43,066 nucleotides of DNA from an uncultured Slackia sp. (GCA_937895975.1 CALBLG010000172.1:1-43066), one strand, 5' to 3'; counted from the first letter of the stretch, positions 32,977 through 41,177 are shown. Notes: generated by a model not told the origin, from the letters alone. Made by a program: numbers and translations.

Positions 32977-35199
32977 CTACAGGTGCAGCACGCGGTCGCG
33001 AATCTCTTCGGTGCGACCTTGATTCCAGAACTGGGTGCCAATATAGCCGCAAGTGCGACGCGCAACGTTGAGTTTCTCCTGGTCGCGATTGCCGCAGTGC
33101 GGGCACTCCCACACCAGTTTGCCGTCGTCTTCGACAATCTTGATTTCGCCATCGTAGCCGCACACCTGACAATAGTCGCTCTTCGTGTTCAACTCGGCGT
33201 ACATGATGTTGTCGTAGATGTACTGCATCACGCGGATGACGGCCTTCAGGTTGTCCTGCATGTTCGGCACCTCAACGTAGCTGATGGCACCACCTGGGCT
33301 CAGACGCTGGAACTGGCTTTCGAACTTCAGTTTGTCGAACGCGTCGATTTCCTCGGTCACATGCACGTGATAGCTGTTCGTGATGTAGCCCTTGTCGGTG
33401 ATGCCCTCGATCACGCCGAAGCGGCGCTGCAGGCACTTCGCGAACTTGTACGTGGTGGACTCGAGCGGCGTGCCATACAGCGAGAAATCGATGTCGCTTT
33501 CAGCTTTCCACTCGTTGCACTTGTCATTCATGTGCTGCATGACCTCGAGCGCGAACGGCGTGCCCTCGGCATCGGTGTGGCTGTGGCCCGTCATGTATTT
33601 CACGCACTCGTACAGGCCCGCGTAGCCCAGCGAAATGGTGGAGTACCCGCCATAGAGCAGCTTATCGATGGGCTCGCCCTTCTTCAGGCGAGCCAACGCG
33701 CCGTACTGCCACAGAATAGGCGCCGCATCGGAAAGCGTGCCCTTCAGGCGGTTGTGGCGGCACATCAGCGCGGTATGGCACAGCTCCAGGCGCTCATCGA
33801 AAATTTCCCAGAACTTCTTCACGTCGCCCTGCGAGCTGCACGCCACATCCACCAGGTTGATGGTAACGACGCCCTGGTTGAAACGACCGTAGTATTTCGG
33901 CTTGCCCGGCTCGTAGTTGCCGGCATTGGCCACATTGTCGTAGCCGTTGCCCGAACGGTCGGGCGTCAGGAAACTGCGGCAGCCCATACAGGTGTAGCAA
34001 TCGCCGTTGCCCTCGGTCTCGCCTTTGGACAGCTTCAGCTCGCGCATCTTCTTTTCTGAAATATAGTCGGGCACCATGCGCTTGGCCGTGCATTTCGCGG
34101 CCAGCTGCGTGAGATAAAAATACGGAGCATCTTCGGTGATGTTGTCTTCCTCAAGCACATAGATGAGCTTCGGAAACGCCGGGGTAATCCACACGCCTGC
34201 CTCGTTTTTCACGCCCTCGTAGCGCTGGCGCAGCACCTCTTCGACGATCATGGCCAAGTCGCGCTTCTCTTGCTCGCTGCGCGCCTCGTTCAAGTACATG
34301 AATACCGTGACGAATGGCGCCTGGCCGTTGGTGGTCATAAGGGTGACCACCTGGTATTGGATGGTTTGTACGCCGCGGCGAATTTCATCGCGCAGGCGCG
34401 CCTCGACCACCTGGTGCACTTTCTCGGGCGACGCCTCCAGGCCCAGGGTGTTAATCTCATCGAGCACCTGTCGCCGAATCTTCTGACGGCTCACCTCGAC
34501 GAACGGCGCAAGGTGCGTCAGCGAGATGGACTGGCCGCCGTACTGGCAACTGGCCACCTGCGCGATGATCTGCGTGGCGATGTTGCACGCGGTGGAGAAG
34601 CTGTGCGGGCGCTCGATGAGCGTGCCGGAGATGACGGTGCCGTTTTGCAGCATGTCTTCCAGGTTCACCAAATCACAGTTGTGCATGTGCTGCGCGAAGT
34701 AATCGGAGTCGTGGAAGTGGATGATGCCCTCGTTGTGGGCCTCAACCACGTCGGCAGGCAGCAGTAGGCGCATGGTGATGTCTTTGGACACCTCGCCGGC
34801 CATGTAGTCGCGCTGCACGGAGTTGACCGTGGGGTTTTTGTTCGAGTTTTCCTGCTTGGCTTCCTCGTTGTTGCACTCGATAAGCGACAGGATTTTGTCA
34901 TCGGTAGTGTTGGACTGGCGCTTGAGCGTTTGAATGTAGCGATAGATGATGTACTTGCGCGCCACGGAGTAACGGCCCTGCGCCATGATTTGGTTTTCCA
35001 CCATGTCCTGGATTTCCTCCACGGACACCGTGTGGGCCGTGCGGTTGCACAGCCACTCGACGCTGTGGGCCGCCAGCGCGATTTGATCTTCGGTCAGGCG
35101 CTCCTCGGGGGCGACATCCCCGTTGGCACCCTTGATGGCGTTGACGATTTTGTTAATGTCGAACGTCGCCTCGGAGCCACTGCGCTTGATGATTTTCAT
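32977..35199 (-). CDS. nrdD: Anaerobic ribonucleoside-triphosphate reductase
   Basis: The class III ribonucleotide reductase, reducing NTPs to dNTPs by a glycyl radical under anoxia. The 740-aa protein starts with an ATP-cone (KIIKRSGSEATFDINKIVNAI, SVARKYIIYRYI). The catalytic barrel follows (HFHDSDYFAQHMHNCDLVNLEDML, CYTCMGCRSFLTPD). Near the C-terminus there is a zinc site (CQVCGYDGEI and CPHCGNRD). The glycyl-radical loop RRTCGYIGTQFWNQGR ends the protein. ATG 35199 (MKIIKR) is preferred to the GTG at 35208, which has its ribosome site too close. A near-consensus NrdR box lies 180 bases upstream. Its activase nrdG is downstream, beyond a CDF gene on the other strand. Confidence 0.97.
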   Translation of the reverse strand: MKIIKRSGSEATFDINKIVNAIKGANGDVAPEERLTEDQIALAAHSVEWLCNRTAHTVSVEEIQDMVENQIMAQGRYSVARKYIIYRYIQTLKRQSNTTDDKILSLIECNNEEAKQENSNKNPTVNSVQRDYMAGEVSKDITMRLLLPADVVEAHNEGIIHFHDSDYFAQHMHNCDLVNLEDMLQNGTVISGTLIERPHSFSTACNIATQIIAQVASCQYGGQSISLTHLAPFVEVSRQKIRRQVLDEINTLGLEASPEKVHQVVEARLRDEIRRGVQTIQYQVVTLMTTNGQAPFVTVFMYLNEARSEQEKRDLAMIVEEVLRQRYEGVKNEAGVWITPAFPKLIYVLEEDNITEDAPYFYLTQLAAKCTAKRMVPDYISEKKMRELKLSKGETEGNGDCYTCMGCRSFLTPDRSGNGYDNVANAGNYEPGKPKYYGRFNQGVVTINLVDVACSSQGDVKKFWEIFDERLELCHTALMCRHNRLKGTLSDAAPILWQYGALARLKKGEPIDKLLYGGYSTISLGYAGLYECVKYMTGHSHTDAEGTPFALEVMQHMNDKCNEWKAESDIDFSLYGTPLESTTYKFAKCLQRRFGVIEGITDKGYITNSYHVHVTEEIDAFDKLKFESQFQRLSPGGAISYVEVPNMQDNLKAVIRVMQYIYDNIMYAELNTKSDYCQVCGYDGEIKIVEDDGKLVWECPHCGNRDQEKLNVARRTCGYIGTQFWNQGRTEEIRDRVLHL

Positions 35200-35378
35200 G
35201 CCGCTCACACCCTTCTTGCTTTTGTTTCAGGCACCTTGGCGGGGCACCTGTTCGCCACCTTCAGCCGAGCGCACAAGACCAAGCAGAGCGTGACCTGCGC
35301 GTTCGGAAATTTCGTGAAATTTTGCGACCCGGTCCCTTTCGGGCCGCTTCGTTGGTGTCCTTATAATACGTCATTTTG

Positions 35379-35394
35379 ACACCATATATTGTGT
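35379..35394. promoter_or_regulatory. NrdR box upstream of nrdD
   Basis: ACACCATATATTGTGT matches the NrdR palindrome acaCwATATATwGtgt at 15 of 16 positions. It lies in the promoter region of nrdD; minus-strand TATTAT (35368-35363) is a possible -10 just downstream. A second box at the usual spacing (31-32 bases) was looked for and not found. NrdR represses ribonucleotide reductase genes when dATP is high. Confidence 0.75.
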
Positions 35395-35700
35395 TTTCTT
35401 GGCTTCAAAAATCCATGGATGGGGGTTGTGCATTGTTTTCCACTATGACGTGAAAACTGCGAAATGCCCGGTCGGCACTCGTAAAGCAGGGTTGTTCGCA
35501 GCGCGAAAAATTGAGAGTTTTCCACCGCCAATTTGCCGCAAAATTTCGGCAAACGGAGGCGCAAACGAACGATTTTCCAACGCATTCGCAACAAGGGGTT
35601 GACGCGGCGTACGCAAAAGTACTAGCGGGTGGATTTGGGCGGCGCAGCATGCGGCAAGGGCGAGTTTGAGGCGAGGCGGCGTGTGGCAAGGTCTTCACAA
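35395..35700. other. Non-coding stretch between the nrdD promoter and the second riboswitch promoter
   Basis: About 300 bases with no credible gene. It contains three copies of TTTTCCA (35436, 35518, 35574) and a TTGACG-N15-TACTAG pair (plus, 35599-35625). Nothing further can be assigned. Confidence 0.4.
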
Positions 35701-35714
35701 TTGGCAAGTAACCA

Positions 35715-35744
35715 GTGACATACCGGGGCGGGCGCGCTTACTAT
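35715..35744 (+). promoter_or_regulatory. Promoter of the second NiCo riboswitch transcript
   Basis: GTGACA (35715-35720), 18-base spacer, TACTAT (35739-35744). The segment upstream (GGCAAGTAACC) aligns with GGCAAGTTACT of copy 1, so the duplication includes the promoter. Confidence 0.5.
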
Positions 35745-35840
35745 ATACATGCTCTTTGCACTGCATTGCGTTTTCGGTGCTGCGACGTTTGGCAAGGTTT
35801 ACGAACGCTGCCAAGCCGCCAGTCGAAAGCGCGAGCTCAA

Positions 35841-35939
35841 CAGCGCAATCTGATCAGGCCGTGGCGGCAACGCCATGGGGCCGGGCCTGCGTAGGCAGGC
35901 AGCAGACCGTATATGCGCGCGTCTGCGGGACAGTAGCTG
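35841..35939 (+). promoter_or_regulatory. NiCo (czcD) riboswitch aptamer, copy 2
   Basis: Conserved CTGATCAGGC, GCCGGGCC, GGCAGCAGAC and GCGGGACAGT are in the same order as in copy 1. P2 is GTGGCG-GCAA-CGCCAT with a GNRA loop, P3 is GCCTGC with GCAGGC, and P4 is CAGAC with GTCTG. These stems differ from copy 1 in sequence but keep pairing. P1 is CAGC with GCTG. Confidence 0.88.
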
Positions 35940-35960
35940 GTTCCGCGGGCGCGCTTTTTC
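35917..35960 (+). terminator. Riboswitch-controlled intrinsic terminator, copy 2
   Basis: GCGCGTCTGCGG (35917-35928) pairs with CCGCGGGCGCGC (35943-35954) using two wobble pairs, followed by TTTTTC. As in copy 1, it competes with P4 and GGGACAG. Confidence 0.85.
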
Positions 35961-36115
35961 ATAGGCACGCAAGCGACGAGGGTGTTTGGGCCGCCTGAGC
36001 CCGCCACGCTCGTCGCAGGCAACAAGCGTTGCCGTTATGGCCGTGAATTGCAACGCCCCCAACCGGCGCAGCTAAGCAAGAGCTGTTATGTACCCGGCTA
36101 TCAGGAGGCGTCACC

Positions 36116-37048
36116 ATGAACAAGAATAAAAAAGCATCTACCGGTTCTGAGCAAGCTGCGAGCGCTGCGCCCTCGCCCGCCGAGGAAAAACGCATTGCAA
36201 ACAAGTTGGCAAGCGTTGGCGTTGCAGGCAACGTGGCGCTTTCCGCGTTCAAGCTGTTCGCGGGCATTTTCGGCAACTCCTCCGCTATGGTTTCCGATGC
36301 TGTGCATTCGCTTTCCGATGTGTTTGCTACCGCTATTGCCTTTGTGGGAGTGCGCATATCGCAGCGCGCAGCCGACGAGAGCCACCCATACGGGCACGAG
36401 CGCTTCGAGTGCCTGGCATCAATGGCGCTGGGGCTTATTTTGGCCATCACGGGCGCGGGCATCGGGTTTTCATCAATTGAGTCCATTGCCACAGGTGCGT
36501 ACAAAACCGCCACGGCGCCTGGTTGGCTGGCGCTTTCGGCCGCCGTGGTGAGCATTGTAGTGAAGGAAGGCATGTTCTGGTACACGCGGCACTGGGCACA
36601 CGTGATGAACTCCGATGCGTTTATGGCCGATGCATGGCACCACCGTTCCGATGCGCTGTCGTCGGTGGGCGCGCTTGTGGGCATCGGCGGCGCCATGCTG
36701 GGTTGGGGCGTGTGCGACCCGTTGGCTTCGATTGTCATTTGCCTGATCATCTTCAAGGTTGCGTTCGAGGTGTTGCGCGACGCCGTTGACAAGGTGACCG
36801 ACACGCCCTGCGCGCCTACGTTTGAACTTGAGGTGCGCGATTGCATTTTGGCGCAGCCGGGAGTTGTGCGCATCGACGAACTGCGTACGCGCAAGTTTGG
36901 CAGCAAGGTGTACGTGGATGCCGAGATTGCCGTGGATGGGCAGCTGCGGTTGGTGGATGCGCATGCCATTGCCGAGAACACGCACAATGCTGTTGAACAG
37001 GCGTTTCCCACGGTGAAGCATATTATGATTCACGAGAACCCAGCATAA
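36116..37048 (+). CDS. Cation diffusion facilitator, cobalt/nickel efflux, copy 2
   Basis: A 310-aa CDF exporter and close paralogue of the gene at 31721 (roughly 70% identity by eye, higher in the metal-site helices and the C-terminal domain). It keeps HSLSD and HHRSD (HxxxD in helices 2 and 5) and ends VKHIMIHENPA. Differences concentrate in the N-terminal tail (KKASTGSEQAASAAPSPAEEK) and the loop after helix 4. CAGGAGG lies 7 bases before ATG 36116. Its leader has an extra 155 bases between the riboswitch terminator and the start. The duplicated unit, promoter plus riboswitch plus gene, flanks nrdD on both sides. Confidence 0.93.
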   Translation: MNKNKKASTGSEQAASAAPSPAEEKRIANKLASVGVAGNVALSAFKLFAGIFGNSSAMVSDAVHSLSDVFATAIAFVGVRISQRAADESHPYGHERFECLASMALGLILAITGAGIGFSSIESIATGAYKTATAPGWLALSAAVVSIVVKEGMFWYTRHWAHVMNSDAFMADAWHHRSDALSSVGALVGIGGAMLGWGVCDPLASIVICLIIFKVAFEVLRDAVDKVTDTPCAPTFELEVRDCILAQPGVVRIDELRTRKFGSKVYVDAEIAVDGQLRLVDAHAIAENTHNAVEQAFPTVKHIMIHENPA

Positions 37049-37166
37049 GGGCCGTAAAAGCGCGACAGAAGGCGCAGGTGCGGCTTCGCTTCCGGCCAGC
37101 CGTGCGCGAAACGTTAGCGTGCACGGTTTGGCGCCTGCAAGCGAGAGGGTTTGCGATTCGACGTTT

Positions 37167-37199
37167 GCGAAAGGTGACTTGCGTCAAGCCACCTTTCGC
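37167..37199 (+). promoter_or_regulatory. Hairpin/operator-like palindrome before the fusion nuclease gene
   Basis: GCGAAAGGTG pairs perfectly with CACCTTTCGC, with CTTG/CAAG nested in the loop. It is followed at once by TATACT (a possible -10), then GGAG and the ATG at 37213. It could be an operator or an upstream terminator. Confidence 0.5.
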
Positions 37200-37212
37200 T
37201 ATACTGGAGCGC

Positions 37213-38760
37213 ATGGCTAGCTATCAACATATCGATCACGGGTTTGACCCCGTGTTTGACGAGCATTCACGCATTTTGGTGTTAGGATCATTCCCTTCCG
37301 TGCTGTCGCGCAGAAACGCGTTTTATTACGGCAACCCGCAAAACCGCTTTTGGCGCGTACTGGCTGCGTGCCTAAGCGAGCCCGTGCCGCCGAATGAAAG
37401 CGATAACGTGACGCTTGAGCAGTCCATCGCCGCTAAAAAGGAGCTGCTGCTAGCACACGGCATTGCCCTATGGGATGTTATCGAGTCGTGCGACATCAAA
37501 GGCTCTAGCGATGCCAGCATCAAAAACGTGGTGCCGGCCCATGTTGAGCGCGTTCTTGAAGCAGCCCATATCGGCGGGGTGGTGTGCAACGGCGGTGCCG
37601 CGGCGCGGTTATACAAACGCTACCTGCAGTGGCAAGTTGGCCTAACTGCCCATGCGCTGCCATCTACCAGCCCCGCAAACGCCGCGTGGCAGCTAGAGCG
37701 TCTGACCGAGCGCTGGCGCGCTGAGCTGGTACCGCTTTTGCAGGCTGCTGCAGACGGCACGTTAGGCGAGGCACCAGCGCCCAGCAGCATTAAACGCAGC
37801 TTTGTAACCGCAAAAGTCGCGAAGCTTGACGGCGACGCACACCCCGCCAACGGAAGCGGCGGCCGCAACAGCGAAAGCGCCAATTCCGCCGCAGAAAGCG
37901 GTGAAGGTGCGCCTTCCGAACTCAGCCAAAACGCCGATGCGGCGCACGGTGTCGAGCGCATTGAATACGCATCCATACGCGTTGCGGCGCCGCCCGCATC
38001 AAGTTACGCCGTGCATAAAAGTATGCAGGGCAACAAACGCGCCAACACAAAGCCCGAACTATTGGTTCGCGAACGGCTACGCGCCGCAGGGCTTACCGGA
38101 TATCGCTTGCAATGGAAGGTGCCGGGGCACCCCGATATTGCGTGGCCGGGAAAGCGCGTGGCCCTAGAGGTTCGAGGGTGCTTTTGGCATCGTTGCCCGC
38201 ACTGCCATCCCAGCACGCCCAAAAAGAATACCGACTATTGGGAAGCGAAGTTTGCCCGTAACATCGAACGCGACGAAGAGAACCTCCACCAACTGCAGGC
38301 AATGGGCTGGCGTGTGCATGTTATTTGGGAATGCCAGCTGAAAAAGAAGACCATCGATGCCACCATGGCCGACCTTTTGCCGAAGTTGGCCGAGGAGCTC
38401 GGCAAAAAGCTAGCCGAAAGCTCAGCTGCGCAGCTTAGCGCCAAAAGTGAAAGCGGTTCGCCACGCCCGCACTACATGTATGTAATCGAATGCGCCGACG
38501 GTAGTTTATACACCGGCTATACGCCCGATGTAGAAGCCAGGTTTTCCGCTCACCAAGCCGGAACAGGCGCAAAGTACACGCGCGGGCGCGGACCGCTTAA
38601 CCTGCTTGCCGTTGCCGAATTCAATACCAAGCACGATGCCATGAGTGCCGAGTATCATTTCAAACAACTAACCCGCAACCAAAAAGACAAGCTCCTAGCA
38701 AAAGCAGCCCAACCAAACGCCGATTTCGCTAATATTTTGACAACAGAGCTACACCTTTAG
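37213..38760 (+). CDS. Triple fusion: DNA glycosylase - Vsr endonuclease - GIY-YIG nuclease
   Basis: A 515-aa protein joining three DNA-repair domains. Residues about 5-160 match hypoxanthine-DNA glycosylase/UDG-fold enzymes (FDPVFDEHSRILVLGSFPS, FYYGNPQNRFW, IALWDVIESCDIKGSSDASI, VCNGGAAARLYKRY, LPSTSPANA). A 100-residue Ala/Ser/Gly-rich linker follows. Residues about 270-385 are a Vsr endonuclease (NKRANTKPELLVRERLR, GHPDIAWPGKRVALEVRGCF, WHRCPHCH, WEAKFARNIERD, WRVHVIWECQL). The Asp of PDIAW is the expected metal ligand. Residues about 420-500 are a GIY-YIG nuclease (YMYVIECADGSLYTGYTPDV, GAKYTRGRGPLNL). ATG 37213 follows GGAG; the longer upstream frame lacks a ribosome site. No dcm-type methylase is in view. 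Its stop overlaps the convergent hepT stop by 3 bases. Confidence 0.9.
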   Translation: MASYQHIDHGFDPVFDEHSRILVLGSFPSVLSRRNAFYYGNPQNRFWRVLAACLSEPVPPNESDNVTLEQSIAAKKELLLAHGIALWDVIESCDIKGSSDASIKNVVPAHVERVLEAAHIGGVVCNGGAAARLYKRYLQWQVGLTAHALPSTSPANAAWQLERLTERWRAELVPLLQAAADGTLGEAPAPSSIKRSFVTAKVAKLDGDAHPANGSGGRNSESANSAAESGEGAPSELSQNADAAHGVERIEYASIRVAAPPASSYAVHKSMQGNKRANTKPELLVRERLRAAGLTGYRLQWKVPGHPDIAWPGKRVALEVRGCFWHRCPHCHPSTPKKNTDYWEAKFARNIERDEENLHQLQAMGWRVHVIWECQLKKKTIDATMADLLPKLAEELGKKLAESSAAQLSAKSESGSPRPHYMYVIECADGSLYTGYTPDVEARFSAHQAGTGAKYTRGRGPLNLLAVAEFNTKHDAMSAEYHFKQLTRNQKDKLLAKAAQPNADFANILTTELHL

Positions 38761-39137
38761 CCGCATGAGCAACCATGATTCTTCGAGAAATCCCGAAGAA
38801 TCTCCGCCAGCTCCGGAATACTATTTTGGACAACCTTCCAGGCGATTCTTTTATCAACTTCGCGATATCCGTGTGCTACGAAATTTCGGAAGCCGCGAAT
38901 GTCCCTCCAAGGATAATCAGGGTATTCTTCTTGCAGCGCATCCGACAGATGTATAGCGTCCTCTGCAATGCGATAAACAGGACTCATCACCGCATCATAT
39001 GCCAGCGCGCCGTCTTCGCTCTCATCGTTAACAAACGAGTCTTCCGTAACGCCAAAACGTTGAATACGAGCCTGCATGACCTGCACATCTTCCAATATGA
39101 CAGTAATCAAGTCGAGATCTCGTTCAAGCTGCTTCAT
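38757..39137 (-). CDS. HepT-like toxin (HEPN domain, DUF86)
   Basis: A 126-aa HEPN-domain protein, the toxin half of a HepT/MntA module. The catalytic RX4HXY motif reads RNFVAHGY near residue 84-91. An all-helical body fits the family (LDLITVILEDVQVMQARIQRF, VYRIAEDAIHLSDALQ). HepT toxins act as RNases, and MntA silences them by adding AMP to the Tyr of this motif. The ATG at 39137 overlaps the end of the antitoxin gene by 14 bases, with GAGG upstream, so the two are translationally coupled. Confidence 0.88.
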   Translation of the reverse strand: MKQLERDLDLITVILEDVQVMQARIQRFGVTEDSFVNDESEDGALAYDAVMSPVYRIAEDAIHLSDALQEEYPDYPWRDIRGFRNFVAHGYREVDKRIAWKVVQNSIPELAEILRDFSKNHGCSCG

Positions 39138-39435
39138 ATAGACGCACCTCGTCTTTTAATACACGCTCTCTAAATTTCGGCCGCATTTTTTCAAGAGGAT
39201 TGGTAACAATTTCGACCGGAACGTGCAAACGGCTCTCCAACTCCGATGCTATGTCGTCAAGATCTCCAAAGGTTATAGAAGGGCCACATGCGAACCTTAA
39301 ATCAATGTCACTCTCTGTAGTTTGTTCCCCGCGAGCATATGACCCAAAAACATAGACCTCTAAAACATCGTAGGCCTTAACAACATCCGCAATTACTGCC
39401 GATATGTATTCGAAGCGCTTCTGCATATTCCCCAT
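39124..39435 (-). CDS. MntA-type minimal nucleotidyltransferase antitoxin
   Basis: A 103-aa minimal nucleotidyltransferase. The active-site signature is complete: VFGSYARGEQTTESDIDLRF, with GS and both Asp residues of DxD. It is expected to AMPylate the partner HepT. ATG 39435 has AGGTGG 9 bases upstream; ATG 39426 (MQKRFEY) is an alternative. An exact minus-strand TATAAT (39439-39434) overlaps the first codon, but the -35 match is poor. The pair lies downstream of the SPFH gene (19 bases) and may be co-transcribed with it. Confidence 0.88.
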   Translation of the reverse strand: MGNMQKRFEYISAVIADVVKAYDVLEVYVFGSYARGEQTTESDIDLRFACGPSITFGDLDDIASELESRLHVPVEIVTNPLEKMRPKFRERVLKDEVRLYEAA

Positions 39436-39454
39436 TATAGCGCGCCACCTGCGC

Positions 39455-40372
39455 TCATTTGTCCACTATGCAGTCTTTGAGGCTGGCTGCTAGGCCGGCT
39501 ATGCCTTGGATATTGCTGGGGATAATGAGCTTGGTTGCTTTGCCGTCTGCAACAACTTTCAGCGCCTCGAGCGCCTGCAGCGTAAGCACGGCATCGTCGG
39601 CACCAGCTTCGCGCACCGAGCGAATGCCATCAGCCGTTGCGTTCTGCACCTTCAAGATGGCCTGCGCTTGGCCATCCGCTTCACGAATTTGGCGTTCACG
39701 TTCAGCGTCTGCCGCCAGGATGGCGGCTTCTTTATCGGCCTCGGCGGCAAGAATTTTCGCTTGCTTCTTGCCTTCTGCTTCCAGGATTTCAGATTGTTTC
39801 TGGCCCTCCGCCAAAAGCACTGCCTCACGTTTTTCGCGCTCAGCCTTCATCTGCTTTTCCATAGCTTCCTGAATGGCCTTAGGCGGGTTGATGTTTTTCA
39901 CTTCCACGCGGTTTACCTTGATGCCCCACGCGTCTGTTGCCTCATCAAGCACGCTGCGCATTTGCGAGTTGATGGTATCGCGGCTGGTAAGCGTGGTATC
40001 TAAGTCCATATCGCCAATAACGTTGCGCAGCGTGGTTGCCGTAAGGTTTTCGATAGCGGCCATAGGAAACTCAACGCCGTACGTATACAGCTTTGGGTCC
40101 ATTACCTTGTAATACACCACGGTGTCGATGGCCATGGTGACGTTGTCTTTTGTGATGACGGGTTGCGGCGGAAAATCGGCAACTTGCTCTTTCAGGCTGA
40201 TGCGACCACCGATGCGGTCGATAAACGGCACCTTCACGTGCAGACCGTTGCCCCAGGTGGTCAAATAGCTGCCAAGCCGTTCCACCACGCGCGCTTCGGC
40301 CTGCGGTACAATTTTCACGCACGTAACGGAAAATGCAACCACAGCTACCAAGATAATTGTGAGTACCAGCAT
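39455..40372 (-). CDS. SPFH/band-7 (stomatin-like) membrane protein
   Basis: A 305-aa member of the stomatin/prohibitin-like family that forms membrane-associated oligomers. An N-terminal hairpin span (LVLTIILVAVVAFSVTCV) precedes the SPFH domain (VPQAEARVVERLGSYLTTW, GLHVKVPFIDRI, QPVITKDNVTMAIDTVVYYKV, MDPKLYTYGVE). A long EAK-rich coiled coil from about residue 175 to 240 follows, then KATKLIIPSNIQG. AGAGG lies 6 bases before ATG 40372. The NfeD-type gene upstream makes the usual SPFH/NfeD pair, thought to support membrane quality control. Confidence 0.92.
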   Translation of the reverse strand: MLVLTIILVAVVAFSVTCVKIVPQAEARVVERLGSYLTTWGNGLHVKVPFIDRIGGRISLKEQVADFPPQPVITKDNVTMAIDTVVYYKVMDPKLYTYGVEFPMAAIENLTATTLRNVIGDMDLDTTLTSRDTINSQMRSVLDEATDAWGIKVNRVEVKNINPPKAIQEAMEKQMKAEREKREAVLLAEGQKQSEILEAEGKKQAKILAAEADKEAAILAADAERERQIREADGQAQAILKVQNATADGIRSVREAGADDAVLTLQALEALKVVADGKATKLIIPSNIQGIAGLAASLKDCIVDK

Positions 40373-40550
40373 ACGTTACCTCTTTCCCTTTTACCGTCGG
40401 GTGCAAACACACCCGTTCCTTCCTTTGAACTGCGATTATTCCCAAACGCACGTAGCTAGTCACCGCCAATGCAGCTATCACAGCATTCGGCAAAGAATCG
40501 TACCCTCATCGTCGCATCCAGTACCAATCGGTTACCGACCGCGCGCGAGG

Positions 40551-40988
40551 CTAGACCCGCTTTACGACAAGCGTGGCGCTGCGCTGCTCAACCACCTCAA
40601 CCGCTTCCCCGCTTTCAAGCAAAGAGCCATCTTCTGCAACAACAGACCAATCCATCCCATGGTTGTCAACCGCACGCATCCGACCGGCTTCGCCAGCCCC
40701 AGGCGATGACACGCGAAGACGCTGCCCCACCATAGAAGGTTCATCCGAAGCCTTGTCCGTCCGCCTTGCAAGCACAAGAGGCCGCAGCAGCGCAGCACAC
40801 ACGCCCGACACAACTAAAAATAAAACGACCTGGGCAAACACCGGCAATCCAACAGCCGCAGCGACGGCGGCAACCAACGCGCCACCCACAAACCACACAC
40901 TGATCAAGCAGCAGCTAGCCGCCTCGATAACAGCCGTCAAAACCGCACATGCCAGCCACAGCACAACGGGCGTTCCGAACAATTCCAT
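40551..40988 (-). CDS. NfeD-like membrane protein
   Basis: A 145-aa NfeD-family partner of the SPFH protein. ATG 40988 (MELFGTPVV) is preceded by GGGAGG at 6 bases. Two or three membrane helices occupy residues about 8-75 (VVLWLACAVLTAVIEAA, ISVWFVGGALVAAVAAAVG, VVLFLVVSGVCAALLRPLVL). A C-terminal OB-fold domain follows (MVGQRLRVSSPGAGEAG, DWSVVAEDGSLLESGEAVEVVEQRSATLVV). The SPFH gene begins 178 bases after its stop; that gap contains a small hairpin (GGGTG/CACCC). Confidence 0.88.
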   Translation of the reverse strand: MELFGTPVVLWLACAVLTAVIEAASCCLISVWFVGGALVAAVAAAVGLPVFAQVVLFLVVSGVCAALLRPLVLARRTDKASDEPSMVGQRLRVSSPGAGEAGRMRAVDNHGMDWSVVAEDGSLLESGEAVEVVEQRSATLVVKRV

Positions 40989-41177
40989 ACGCGCCCTCCC
41001 CTCGCAGCAGCCCAAAGCTGCAATGCCTTTCTTGACCTTCATTTTAACGTATAGCAGTAGCCTTCAAGTACCAAAACGCGTAAAAATTCGAACAAATATT
41101 CGCTAATTGCAGTTTTGGGCGGAAGCGAGAAAGGCCTTCGCAAGCGCCAGAACATAGCAACATTGCTCCGGACAGGG

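Noticed and set aside
35430..35580. Repeated TTTTCCA motifs considered as DnaA boxes of an origin.
   Set aside because: They lack the full TTATCCACA, there is no dnaA/dnaN nearby, and the region is a plain promoter spacer.
39434..39439. Minus-strand TATAAT overlapping the mntA start, suggesting leaderless transcription from 39426.
   Set aside because: The -35 match is poor at normal spacing, and the ATG at 39435 has a usable AGGTGG ribosome site, so ordinary co-transcription is as likely.
41089..41102. CGAACAAATATTCG looks like a LexA box (12 of 14).
   Set aside because: It is about 100 bases upstream of the NfeD gene, not in a clear promoter position, and NfeD/SPFH genes are not known SOS genes. 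AT-rich context makes chance likely.
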